NCBI RefSeq assembly: GCF_009689585.1
Contig: NZ_AP018694.1
Span: 1,178,001-1,242,000 of the forward strand
DNA: 64,000 bases
Origin: Aquipluma nitroreducens
GTDB lineage: Bacteria; Bacteroidota; Bacteroidia; Bacteroidales; Prolixibacteraceae
Direction of reading: 5' to 3'
Shown: positions 1 to 8,203 of the stretch, piece by piece
Layout: every line of letters starts with the position of its first letter
Numbering within the stretch: position 1 is the first letter of the stretch
Made by a program: the position numbers and the translations under genes
Notes under the pieces: model-generated
Told to the model about the DNA's origin: nothing
Database searches by the model: none
The model's input: only the letters and a program-made list of their open reading frames with translations

Positions 1-1
1 G

Positions 2-160
2 GCTGAAATAACCTGTCCCACCAAGTATTTTGACGATGCGTCGAGTATCAACATCAAAAACAGTTCGATTTACGGAATAGGTGTTCTAAAAACATCAATA
101 CAATACAGGTTGCAGAAATGGGGGATTTTAAAAAATATCATTTATAAAAAGAATAATTAG
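2..160 (+). CDS. C-terminal end of a family 2 glycosyltransferase (partial)
   Basis: This is the last 52 codons of a gene that begins before the window, ending at TAG 158-160. The segment begins EITCPTKYFDDASSI and continues with a basic tail rich in Tyr, Ile and Lys. The CPTKYF-x-ASSIN signature is one I associate with the C-terminus of DPM1-like GT2 enzymes of surface-glycan loci. That fits the glycosyltransferase cluster that follows on the opposite strand. The catalytic part is outside the window, so the assignment rests on the C-terminal motif and context only. Confidence 0.5.
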   Translation, partial: AEITCPTKYFDDASSINIKNSSIYGIGVLKTSIQYRLQKWGILKNIIYKKNN

Positions 161-194
161 CACATAGAAAAATCGCAGAAACTACTTTTATGAA

Positions 195-229
195 TAAAAA
201 ACCTGATAAACAGTTTATTTTTCAGGTTT
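195..229 (-). terminator. Intrinsic terminator for the minus-strand glycosyltransferase operon
   Basis: Arms AAACCTGA (199-206) and TCAGGTTT (222-229) form an 8-bp perfect stem, followed on the minus strand by a T-rich run. The hairpin overlaps the last codons of the membrane protein ending at 215 and lies between convergent genes. Confidence 0.55.
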
Positions 230-1768
230 AATATTCTGAATATCATAAACCAAAACATTTTCAAACTTTCCCACTTTTTTTTGAATGAATGGTTTCAAAT
301 ATTCCCTTGAAAGAATAGTTGAGTCATTAATCACTAGATATTTTGCACCTTGCTCAATACGCCAGTAAAATGTTTCGGCCTTTGAAAAATCACTCGCGAA
401 ATCGGTATAACCTTTTCTGTTCATATAATATAGTGTGGTATTAATTGTAAAATCAGGGATGGATATAACTTTATCTTCCTGGTTTACTCCCCACTTCTGA
501 AAAGAAGGTCCAATATCAATCAATGTCTTAAAATGCTTATTATAAGTCTCATTCATCCACCCTTCATATCTTTCATTCAGATGTTTCCGACAAGCAATAG
601 CATTCCAAATAAAAAAGACCGAAATTAACCCGTAAGCTGCAAATTTTAAATACAACTTCAATTCTAGCCTTTTAAGCTGGATAATAAAGATTGTCCAAAC
701 AGCAACCAACACCACAACAAGGTTAATCATGTAATAATCATGATAATCCAAGATCTTAAACCAAAGAAGGACTTGAATCAAAAACCCGAGAGGTAAAACA
801 AGAATGAAATACCGCATTATTGGGCTTAACTTTCTGATTGAAGCGACCAGATACAGCCAAATTAGGAGAGTAATATATTGGGTGTATGGTAAGAAAAGTT
901 GTCTGAAAAAAATCTTATCCTGTATGTCAATTATCCTGTAAAAATCTGCCTTAGTCACATCCCAGATCGGCCATATTCCATGATAAGAAAAATGCCCTTT
1001 ATTTATCGTATTGTAATAATCAGCATAAACATACCACAAAACCACAGGAATGAAAGCTAACACAAAGGGTAAAAAATATTTCAGCTTGAATTTAAAAATC
1101 CGGCGGTTTTCCTTGAGGAAAATTAATTCAAAAATCACCCATCCTGCAAGAGCAACAAACGAAATTGCAGAAGTAACCTTTATTAGCATCGACAGGCAAA
1201 AAAACAATGCCGAACCCCAGAGGTCAATTGCCTGCCGGTTGTTTAAAAACCTGAAAATAAAATACCATGCAATAAAAACAAATGACAAGGCCGGAACATC
1301 CGGCAAAAAGTTAGGCCCGTAAAAAACGATCATTGGTGAAGTAAAAATCAGCAAACTGACAAACCCTGCCCAAAGCTGACTCTTTAGCAAATGTTTTAAA
1401 CTTAGATACAAAGAAAATAATCCCATAAAAAGTATGGCGATCTGCACCAATTTAAAAATCCATTCATGTTTACCGAAAACTTTCCAAAGTTGTGCGACAA
1501 AATAATAAATCACCGGGAATTCTCCCACCGCCTTTCCTGAAATACCTCCATTCCCAAACTGGTTGTGCATTTCAGGCTCTAAAAAAGGAAGGTTGTACTG
1601 GTAGTAGTTTTGAGTTAAAGATATGCTGTTTGTTTGTCTCCAGACATGTACTGACTGAGGGGGATCAAAGAACGTTTTGTTTAGCCCGTAATAAAAAAAC
1701 ATTGACAAAAGTACCGATGCAAAAATTACATTTCCAAACCAATTTGATTTTATAAAGTCTAGTTTCAT
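215..1768 (-). CDS. Multi-pass membrane glycosyltransferase (GT39/ArnT-like, GT-C fold)
   Basis: About 517 residues with roughly ten hydrophobic segments and a soluble C-terminal tail. Soon after the first membrane segment it carries PPQSVHVWRQT, a luminal-loop motif typical of ArnT/PMT_2-type transferases that move sugars from polyprenyl-phosphate donors on the periplasmic face. I chose the ATG at 1768 (MKLDFIKSNWFGN) because it leaves a short cytosolic tail before the first helix. An in-frame ATG at 1837 and a TTG at 1849 would add 23 or 27 residues of unconvincing sequence. It is the last gene of a minus-strand series that includes a GT2 likely to make the lipid-linked donor. The acceptor cannot be told from sequence. 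Confidence 0.7.
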   Translation of the reverse strand: MKLDFIKSNWFGNVIFASVLLSMFFYYGLNKTFFDPPQSVHVWRQTNSISLTQNYYQYNLPFLEPEMHNQFGNGGISGKAVGEFPVIYYFVAQLWKVFGKHEWIFKLVQIAILFMGLFSLYLSLKHLLKSQLWAGFVSLLIFTSPMIVFYGPNFLPDVPALSFVFIAWYFIFRFLNNRQAIDLWGSALFFCLSMLIKVTSAISFVALAGWVIFELIFLKENRRIFKFKLKYFLPFVLAFIPVVLWYVYADYYNTINKGHFSYHGIWPIWDVTKADFYRIIDIQDKIFFRQLFLPYTQYITLLIWLYLVASIRKLSPIMRYFILVLPLGFLIQVLLWFKILDYHDYYMINLVVVLVAVWTIFIIQLKRLELKLYLKFAAYGLISVFFIWNAIACRKHLNERYEGWMNETYNKHFKTLIDIGPSFQKWGVNQEDKVISIPDFTINTTLYYMNRKGYTDFASDFSKAETFYWRIEQGAKYLVINDSTILSREYLKPFIQKKVGKFENVLVYDIQNIKPEK

Positions 1769-1893
1769 AATAGTGTAAAACATATTGATATTCCTTGCTT
1801 TAATTACCCTCTGCCACGGGTTCAAATACAAAATCATTTTTACCGTCAATTTACAACAACCCTTACAAATATTGAAAGTATTCTGCTTCCAAA

Positions 1894-3768
1894 TTAAAAC
1901 CCAGATATGGTCAATTTCAGATTCTCAAGTAACAAGTTCTTTTTCCCATTGTTCCAAACATATAAACTCAATATTGCTCCTTCCGGGAAATTAGCATTCA
2001 ACCTCAATGTAAATGAAGTTTCCTGCCAATTCTGAATATCGGAAGGTTTTGCTGCCAATACTACCTTATTATAACTTACCGATTTCTGATCAGCTTCAAC
2101 AGATAAAACCAACAATCCGATGCCCAGCTCCAGGGGCTCTTGCAAAAGAATCCGGGCAGAAGCTGAAATTTCCAGAAAATCCTGAGCCTGAATTTCAGCA
2201 ACAGGAACTTGAATAGAAGGACTAAACTCCAATTGGGAATCCATCTTCAACACCTTTTTCCCGTCAATCATTATCACATGTTCATCCCTTGAATCACCAA
2301 AAGCCAACTCACGGAACAAAACCTGTTTCTTTTCCTGAATGATTTTTTGTTCCACTTTTCTGAAAATATAAATGCCATAATCATAACCTCCAAGAACCTT
2401 AAAGTTTTCGGATGGCAGTATAGTCTTAATGAGCTGAAGGTGTAAATCATCCATCAGATTATCAAGCTGAACACCTCCTTCATTAGGGCCAAAATGGGCA
2501 TCCCAGACTAGTAAATTTCCTATGTTCATGCTATTCGACGGTTGTAATTTATCTGCTACACCCTGAAATGATAATGACTGATCATATGGATCAAAATTCA
2601 AAAGATGAACCAGATACGGATCAAAATAAAAGATTCGTTGCTTATCTAAATCTTTCTCTTTCAACCATTCAGAAGTTACCCTGATTAGCTTCTCTTCACC
2701 GCCAGGAGGAATTGGAACCGGATATTTAAAGAATGGATATGAAGAAATTATGATTCCAAATACGAAAATAAAGACCAGTGAACGTCTTCTGTTGTGTTCA
2801 AATTTCTTCAATACTTCATGCATTCCTCTCATCGATAACAATGCTGCCAGTGGCACAACGCCTGCAATGACCCGAATCAATCCCAGCGACCTGCCTTCCC
2901 ACAACCACCTTACTACCGAATGAGCTGCAAAATAAACAAGAAACCCACCCACAACGAGCAGGTAAAAATAATGCTCGTTGTTTACCTTTCTGAAATTTTT
3001 AAGTATTGCGTAAGTCGAAAAAACAAAACCAACTAACCAAAAGATCAAGATTGGAATACCAAGAATATTATCAATCGAATAAACAAAATGAAACAATGAA
3101 TCCGTTCCATAAATTCCCTGATCCCCTCCTCCTTGCGATTGGGGAAAAATCCAGAAAAAATCATGAAAAACCGCCCAACCAATCAGACTAAAAAAGAAAA
3201 AACCAAAACCAAGAAACGGAATGGCACGATATTCCTTCTTTAATAAATATGCGGTCAGAAACAGAGGCAATATCACAAATCCTTCATTTCGGGCAAAAGG
3301 AAGTAGCGAAATGATCATTGCAGAAAAGATGAAGCGGTCTTTAATGAAAAACCAAACGGCAGAAATAAGTACCAGCCCAAATAGCGGTTCTGTAAGTCCA
3401 GAAGGAATAATAATAAAATATATCGGGGCAAAAAGCAACATCAGAATAGCCATATAACTGGCATGCCATTTATAAATTCTTGCAATATCATAAGCAATGA
3501 AAGCGGAAAGCAATGCAACGCCAGCATTGAAGATTTTGATACCCAGAAATCCGAATTGAGAAAAGGGTGAACTCAAAATATTAAATACTGGTTTTCCCCA
3601 TAAGTCCAGAAAAAGATGTGGATATTTAAATGCATAGCGGGAAATCCGGTAGTGCGAGTAACTATCAGCCCCTCCCCAGTTCCCTTTGGAATAGACGGAA
3701 AAAAGCACAAAAAACAAAGCACAAAAAAATAGAATAATATAAGCTACCCGATTATCAATTTTCTTCAT
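1894..3768 (-). CDS. Multi-pass membrane glycosyltransferase-like protein with a C-terminal soluble domain
   Basis: 624 residues. The first ~400 hold about ten hydrophobic helices, starting immediately (VAYIILFFCALFFVLFSVY). The first extracytoplasmic loop reads KGNWGGADSYSHYRISRYA, the usual acidic-loop position of GT-C enzymes, here with GGADS. The last ~220 residues are soluble; the extreme C-terminus is beta-rich and resembles the tail of the protein at 4578-6278. It sits between a methyltransferase (27 bp away) and another GT-C protein, which argues for one operon that decorates a surface glycan or lipid. The substrate is unknown; a pure membrane-scaffold role cannot be excluded. Confidence 0.6.
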   Translation of the reverse strand: MKKIDNRVAYIILFFCALFFVLFSVYSKGNWGGADSYSHYRISRYAFKYPHLFLDLWGKPVFNILSSPFSQFGFLGIKIFNAGVALLSAFIAYDIARIYKWHASYMAILMLLFAPIYFIIIPSGLTEPLFGLVLISAVWFFIKDRFIFSAMIISLLPFARNEGFVILPLFLTAYLLKKEYRAIPFLGFGFFFFSLIGWAVFHDFFWIFPQSQGGGDQGIYGTDSLFHFVYSIDNILGIPILIFWLVGFVFSTYAILKNFRKVNNEHYFYLLVVGGFLVYFAAHSVVRWLWEGRSLGLIRVIAGVVPLAALLSMRGMHEVLKKFEHNRRRSLVFIFVFGIIISSYPFFKYPVPIPPGGEEKLIRVTSEWLKEKDLDKQRIFYFDPYLVHLLNFDPYDQSLSFQGVADKLQPSNSMNIGNLLVWDAHFGPNEGGVQLDNLMDDLHLQLIKTILPSENFKVLGGYDYGIYIFRKVEQKIIQEKKQVLFRELAFGDSRDEHVIMIDGKKVLKMDSQLEFSPSIQVPVAEIQAQDFLEISASARILLQEPLELGIGLLVLSVEADQKSVSYNKVVLAAKPSDIQNWQETSFTLRLNANFPEGAILSLYVWNNGKKNLLLENLKLTISGF

Positions 3769-3795
3769 TGTTTGTCTAATATGCCTATGCGTTTA

Positions 3796-4542
3796 TTATT
3801 TATTAAATTCATATTCGTCTTTTTGAACGACCATAATTACCGATAATCCAAGCAGGCTGCCAAGAGTCCAGTCAACAACTTTCCAGAGTGGAACGAGCCT
3901 ATCGTACAAACGCATTTGTCCACCGGGAATGGTGTTTTTTTTCATTAGCTTGCCTGAAACAAACCAGCCTAAAATGCCGATTACATTAAAATATTGCGAA
4001 TGAATAACCTTGAATCCCGGAATCGCCATCACTTTTTTCAGGCTTTTCGGAGTGTATCTTCTCTGATGTTCCAAGGCAATATCGAACTGATTAAACAATG
4101 ATTGAAAAGCCGGAACCAAAATCACAAGGTTTCCGCCGGGTTTCAAAAGTAACCTGCAATTTCGGATGGCTTGTTCGTGATCTGGAACATGTTCCAGCAC
4201 ATTCAACGCGAACACGGTATCAAATTGTCCGATCAGATGAGGATATTTTTGTTCCAGTTCCTTTTCAGCAAAATCGAGCGTGAAAAGTCCTTTTAAATTA
4301 TCGAAACCACTAAACTTACTTTCCAGAATATTGAAATAATCAGGGCTTAAATCACTCAACGAAATTTCGAAGCCATCGTCCAGAAAGTATTGTGAAATAT
4401 TGCCTATTCCGCTCCCAACCTCAAGAATATTTCCGGAACAGTATGGTTTTATAGTCTGATACATCCATTGGTTAAATTTACCTGCATCAGAAATTACCTC
4501 TAATGTTTCTGTGCCATGATTGAGAATATCGTCATTTATCAT
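3796..4542 (-). CDS. Class I SAM-dependent methyltransferase
   Basis: 248 residues. Motif I (ILEVGSGIGNISQYF) is at about 36-50, an acidic loop (ISLSDLSPDYF) follows, and FDTVFALNVLEHVPD at about 105-119 is the usual motif IV/post-IV region of Methyltransf_11/23 proteins. After LLKPGGNLVILVPAF comes a C-terminal part with a hydrophobic stretch (GILGWFVSGKL, GLSVIMVV), consistent with membrane proximity. It is closely spaced with membrane glycosyltransferases on both sides (27 and 35 bp), so it probably methylates a glycan or lipid-linked intermediate. The acceptor is inference. Confidence 0.75.
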   Translation of the reverse strand: MINDDILNHGTETLEVISDAGKFNQWMYQTIKPYCSGNILEVGSGIGNISQYFLDDGFEISLSDLSPDYFNILESKFSGFDNLKGLFTLDFAEKELEQKYPHLIGQFDTVFALNVLEHVPDHEQAIRNCRLLLKPGGNLVILVPAFQSLFNQFDIALEHQRRYTPKSLKKVMAIPGFKVIHSQYFNVIGILGWFVSGKLMKKNTIPGGQMRLYDRLVPLWKVVDWTLGSLLGLSVIMVVQKDEYEFNK

Positions 4543-4577
4543 CCTAAAAAATTTACACCTTGATTTATAACAAAAAG

Positions 4578-6278
4578 CTACTCTAAATATAAATCGAATT
4601 CACTAACAGTCAATGTTTCTTTGTTTTTATTCCAAATATAGGTAGCAATTGTTGCATTTTTTGGTATTGAAGCCGGAATCCAAAACTCACCTTCAACAGT
4701 CTGTTTTTTATGAAGTTTACCGTCCGGTACCTGATCTTTTAGCCGGAAGGCATTCCAGTAAAGCGTCGTATCAGGAGTTTCAATAGCTAAAACCAAGGCG
4801 GCCTCCGAATCTTTCGATTCAAGCGTTACTTCTGTTCGAACAACGGCTTTTTTATATTTTAAATAGTAAATTTTGCCTGCTTGCAAATACAAAGTTTTTG
4901 AATATTCATTTTCAGGAGCCATGTGTTCTAGTCCTTTCATATCCAAAGTCTGATGATACTTCCGGATTTTTACCAGGAACGAAACATACTCCTTAAAATC
5001 CCAATCACCTCCCTGGAAACATCTGTTGTAAGAATAAACTAACCGAAGGTTAAAGATGCTAAGTCCAAAAATCAAGAGAATAATAAGATATCTTTTACCT
5101 ATTCTGAATTCAGGAATAAGTGAATAGATGTACCCTAACGGAAGTGAAAACAAAACAAGAAACTCAACATAATTCCGACTTCCAAAGCCGCATCCAAATG
5201 AAAAGATGAACCAGGATGCAAAAATATATGTAGCCACCAGAAATGTGATTAAGATAACCCAGCCATTCCTCATTTTGTTCTTAATCATTAGCAACATACC
5301 AGCAATGAAAGCCAGATACAGCGGACTGTATAGAAATAATCCATTGTTAGGAGAAAACCACAGTTCCAGAATTTTAGGTGATTTCCAATTCGAAAAGCCA
5401 AAGCCTTGATACGAATCAGTAATATAGCTTCCTGATACATATTTCCAATATAAAAACTGAGGTAAAAATACGATGAAGGAAGAAACAAGTAAAATCAGGA
5501 TTACCCTGAAAGATAAAAATCGTTTGACCCGCTGAATAAATTCTGCACTTGAATTACAATCGAGACAAAACAAAAATGGAAAAAGCAAGATATTACTTGG
5601 TCGGATTAACACAATCAACGCGAAAAGTAAACTCCAACAAATGAAATAGAGATACGTTCGTTTCGTTTCTCCTAAAAGCATCATTTTGGTCAGCCATGCA
5701 ACTACTGCAAACAATGCGAACGAATAAATATGCGACATTCCGGTACTATCAATCGCATAATAATACAGATTTGTTCCAAAAAAAAGCGTAAGAATGGTGA
5801 ACCACACCGTGCGATTTCGGTAATAAAAAAGCAAGAATTTTCGAAGAAAAAACAATCCCAGGATGCAATAAAACAATGCCGCCAGATCGGGTACCTTATG
5901 ATATATTCCTGAAAAACCATCTTGCGGCTGATTTAATATTCCGGCCAATACATGGATGATTAAAAAGAACGGAGCTTGAAGGATAGCCGTTCCACAGGTA
6001 TATCTGGATATTACCTTATTCTTTTCTAAATCGAGAGAAAATCCTAACCCTGTTTTTTCTTCAATCTTTTCGGGAAAACTTTTTGCATCAAAATGATAGA
6101 TAAACAGACCCGGAAGATACACATAATACCCTGCCTGGTCGGCCCACAAAGGAGTCATCCAGTTGAAAGTCCCTGATTTATGATGGCGGTTACTTATCAG
6201 TAAAGCCAATAACGTGGTAATCAAAATCCAGACTAATAGTGTTCTAATCGAATTAAGAAATCTTATAAATTGATGCAT
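4578..6278 (-). CDS. Multi-pass membrane glycosyltransferase-like protein
   Basis: 566 residues with an N-terminal membrane anchor (LLVWILITTLLALLISN), a first loop WADQAGYYVYLPGLF with an Asp at the GT-C position, about ten further hydrophobic helices up to residue ~400, and a soluble beta-rich C-terminal domain of about 130 residues. That tail (ALVLAIETPDTTLYWNAFRL...) is similar in style to the tail of the protein at 1894-3768. Start ATG at 6276-6278 lies 18 bp from the target duplication of the IS element, so the native promoter or operon linkage to the upstream GT2 has been interrupted. GT-C fold is likely, exact sugar unknown. Confidence 0.6.
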   Translation of the reverse strand: MHQFIRFLNSIRTLLVWILITTLLALLISNRHHKSGTFNWMTPLWADQAGYYVYLPGLFIYHFDAKSFPEKIEEKTGLGFSLDLEKNKVISRYTCGTAILQAPFFLIIHVLAGILNQPQDGFSGIYHKVPDLAALFYCILGLFFLRKFLLFYYRNRTVWFTILTLFFGTNLYYYAIDSTGMSHIYSFALFAVVAWLTKMMLLGETKRTYLYFICWSLLFALIVLIRPSNILLFPFLFCLDCNSSAEFIQRVKRFLSFRVILILLVSSFIVFLPQFLYWKYVSGSYITDSYQGFGFSNWKSPKILELWFSPNNGLFLYSPLYLAFIAGMLLMIKNKMRNGWVILITFLVATYIFASWFIFSFGCGFGSRNYVEFLVLFSLPLGYIYSLIPEFRIGKRYLIILLIFGLSIFNLRLVYSYNRCFQGGDWDFKEYVSFLVKIRKYHQTLDMKGLEHMAPENEYSKTLYLQAGKIYYLKYKKAVVRTEVTLESKDSEAALVLAIETPDTTLYWNAFRLKDQVPDGKLHKKQTVEGEFWIPASIPKNATIATYIWNKNKETLTVSEFDLYLE

Positions 6279-6296
6279 TTATATGAAACCATTAAT

Positions 6297-6304
6297 TTAA
6301 ACGA
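6297..6304. repeat. Left 8-bp target-site duplication of the IS1595 element
   Basis: TTAAACGA at 6297-6304 is repeated exactly at 7270-7277, directly outside the two inverted ends. Eight bp is the usual duplication length of the IS1595 family. Confidence 0.85.
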
Positions 6305-7269
6305 TTGAATTAGGCATTTAAGTAATAATTGGTTTATATGGGAAGGGATCAGCTTTAACCATTCTTTTCAATAGGTTGTCAAAAATTCCATCTTTCATAT
6401 TGCTACGGTTAAACCGATAACAGTATTCGTCAATATAAGCCTGCAAATTGTCAACCTGATGGTGCATTCCCCTGAGCCAGCCTTTGAATCCCATAATACA
6501 CCGGTGCAAATCGGGGAAGTTACCACCCTTTTTCCCAGAATCAACCTGTACGAGGTTTTTGAAGTCTTTTGATAAAGGAGCATATCCCCGCCATTTATCC
6601 GTTTTTATTTGTGCATCCAGACCAATAGTTGTTTTCATAAATTCACCAAGTTCTTTTGAACTGCTCTTCTGGATAACCTTCCCATACATACGGCTAACTC
6701 CTTTGCCGCTGCGCTCAATGGCAAATACAACCAGCTTCTTTTTTGCGTTTTTTCTTCCCACAACTCCTTCTTCCTGGCCACCAACAACGGTCTCGTCAAC
6801 TTCGGCATTACCATTGATTTTGTGGTTACCACTGCTCTCCATCGCTTTCATTGCCTTGCCTTTGAACTTCCAGCAAGTTTTTTGTCTTAGTCCCAGCTTT
6901 CTGCTCAGTTCAGTACTACTAATCCCTTTTTTATTCGTGCTGACATAGTAAACGATGTAAAAGGCCTTTAATACAGAAAACTTCAACTGATGAAACAACG
7001 TCCCGCTCGTTGGTGAAGATATGCGGTGACAACTGGTACACTGCCTGTCGTATTTACGCTTACCATTGCAATATTTGGTGTGTCCGCAGTTGGGGCATAC
7101 AAAACCAGTTCCCCATTTTAATTCACTCAAATAGGCATAACAGGAATCCTCGTCAGGGAAACGTTCCTGGAACTCAAAAATAGTCAGGCTTCTGAATTTG
7201 TTCTCCATTGCTAATGCTTTTTCCCCAAAGTTGGCCATTTCTATTGTATTTTCAAAACGCCTAATTCAA
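6305..7269 (-). mobile_element. Complete IS1595-family insertion sequence (965 bp)
   Basis: The ends are inverted copies of TTGAATTAGGC (6305-6315 and, as complement, 7259-7269), with weaker matching further in. They are flanked by identical 8-bp duplications TTAAACGA. The element carries one intact transposase gene and its inner end overlaps the transposase stop codon. Intact gene, ends and duplication suggest recent insertion. It sits between a GT2 gene and a membrane glycosyltransferase that would otherwise be about 80 bp apart on the same strand. Confidence 0.9.
6318..7238 (-). CDS. IS1595-family transposase
   Basis: 306 residues. An N-terminal zinc ribbon is visible (CPNCGHTKYC ... CTSCH, about residues 48-75), followed by a helical linker and an ISXO2-like DDE domain. 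Catalytic candidates are the Asp of NAEVDETVVGG (about 148), the Asp of KTDKWRGY (about 214), and the Glu in HHQVDNLQAYIDEYC, preceded by a histidine-rich loop. Length and order match the IS1595 family. Start at 7238 is used; an internal Met at 7208 (MENKFRSLTIFEF) is an alternative. No frameshift or internal stop is present, so the element may be active. Confidence 0.92.
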   Translation of the reverse strand: MANFGEKALAMENKFRSLTIFEFQERFPDEDSCYAYLSELKWGTGFVCPNCGHTKYCNGKRKYDRQCTSCHRISSPTSGTLFHQLKFSVLKAFYIVYYVSTNKKGISSTELSRKLGLRQKTCWKFKGKAMKAMESSGNHKINGNAEVDETVVGGQEEGVVGRKNAKKKLVVFAIERSGKGVSRMYGKVIQKSSSKELGEFMKTTIGLDAQIKTDKWRGYAPLSKDFKNLVQVDSGKKGGNFPDLHRCIMGFKGWLRGMHHQVDNLQAYIDEYCYRFNRSNMKDGIFDNLLKRMVKADPFPYKPIIT

Positions 7270-7277
7270 TTAAACGA
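7270..7277. repeat. Right 8-bp target-site duplication of the IS1595 element
   Basis: TTAAACGA, the exact partner of 6297-6304. Confidence 0.85.
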
Positions 7278-7330
7278 ATTCATTTTTAAGAACTTCAAAG
7301 TAGCTCAGAATAGGCGTCGAATTAACAAGA

Positions 7331-8053
7331 CTATTTCGACCATGTGTTATATTTTAGAACCACATAAAAGGCTCGCAATCCATCTTTCCAACTAATTTTC
7401 TTTCCCTCCGCATACGTTCTTCCGTAATAAGAAATTCCAACTTCATAAATCCGGACATCGGGGAATCTTGCAATTTTTGCAGTTACTTCAGGTTCAAAAC
7501 CAAAGCGGTTTTCCTTCAATTTTATTTGTTTGATAATGTCGGCCCTGAAAAGTTTGTAACAGGTTTCCATATCGGTAAGGTTCAGATTGGAGAACATGTT
7601 GGAGAAAAAAGTAAGCATCTTATTACCGATTGAATGCCAAAAAAATAAAATCCGGTGCGGGTTTCCTCCTGAAAATCGCGAACCAAATACCACATCGGCA
7701 AAACCTTCCACTATTGGTTTTAGCAAATCGTTGAATTCGCGCGGATCGTATTCAAGGTCGGCATCCTGAACAATAATGTAATCTCCGTTAGCCTCCGCAA
7801 TTCCCCTATGAATGGCTGCTCCTTTCCCCTTATTTTTGGGTTGACTAAAAAGCTGAATGTTGACTTCCGGATTCGCCTCTTTAAATTTCTCGACAACGGC
7901 AACTGTCTGATCTTTTGAAAAATCATTAACTACGATTATTTCCTTTTTCATTCCTCCTATCAACACGACTTCCGAGACTTTATACAAAATTGAAGAAATT
8001 GTTCTTTCTTCGTTATAGGCTGGAATTATAATTGAAAGTAATTTTTCACTCAT
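7331..8053 (-). CDS. DPM1-like family 2 glycosyltransferase (polyprenyl-phosphate sugar synthase type)
   Basis: 240 residues, the length of a catalytic GT-A domain without added membrane helices. The N-terminus [15 protein letters not shown] and VNDFSKDQT bind the nucleotide sugar; [12 protein letters not shown] carries the metal-binding DxD-type motif; GSRFSGG follows as in dolichol/undecaprenyl-phosphate mannose or glucose synthases. The likely reaction is transfer of a hexose from a nucleotide sugar to a polyprenyl phosphate on the cytosolic face, supplying the three GT-C-type membrane proteins downstream. It is the first gene of the minus-strand cluster, now separated from the others by the IS1595 element. 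Confidence 0.82.
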   Translation of the reverse strand: MSEKLLSIIIPAYNEERTISSILYKVSEVVLIGGMKKEIIVVNDFSKDQTVAVVEKFKEANPEVNIQLFSQPKNKGKGAAIHRGIAEANGDYIIVQDADLEYDPREFNDLLKPIVEGFADVVFGSRFSGGNPHRILFFWHSIGNKMLTFFSNMFSNLNLTDMETCYKLFRADIIKQIKLKENRFGFEPEVTAKIARFPDVRIYEVGISYYGRTYAEGKKISWKDGLRAFYVVLKYNTWSK

Positions 8054-8203
8054 TCTACAAAATTTATCTTTTTGTGTATTGGATCTTTATGCTAACCAAA
8101 AATCAGAATAATTATTGCCGATGATCTATATTTTTAGTACAAAATTTTTGCACCCAAAAGTAAATGCTTTTTATGATTTAACCTAAGTTCAAATTAAATG
8201 CAG

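Noticed and set aside
6484-6948. 154-residue ORF on the plus strand inside the IS element
   Set aside because: It is antisense to the transposase and its composition (FFFAFFLP, Pro/Ser/Phe-rich) is that of a complementary-strand shadow.
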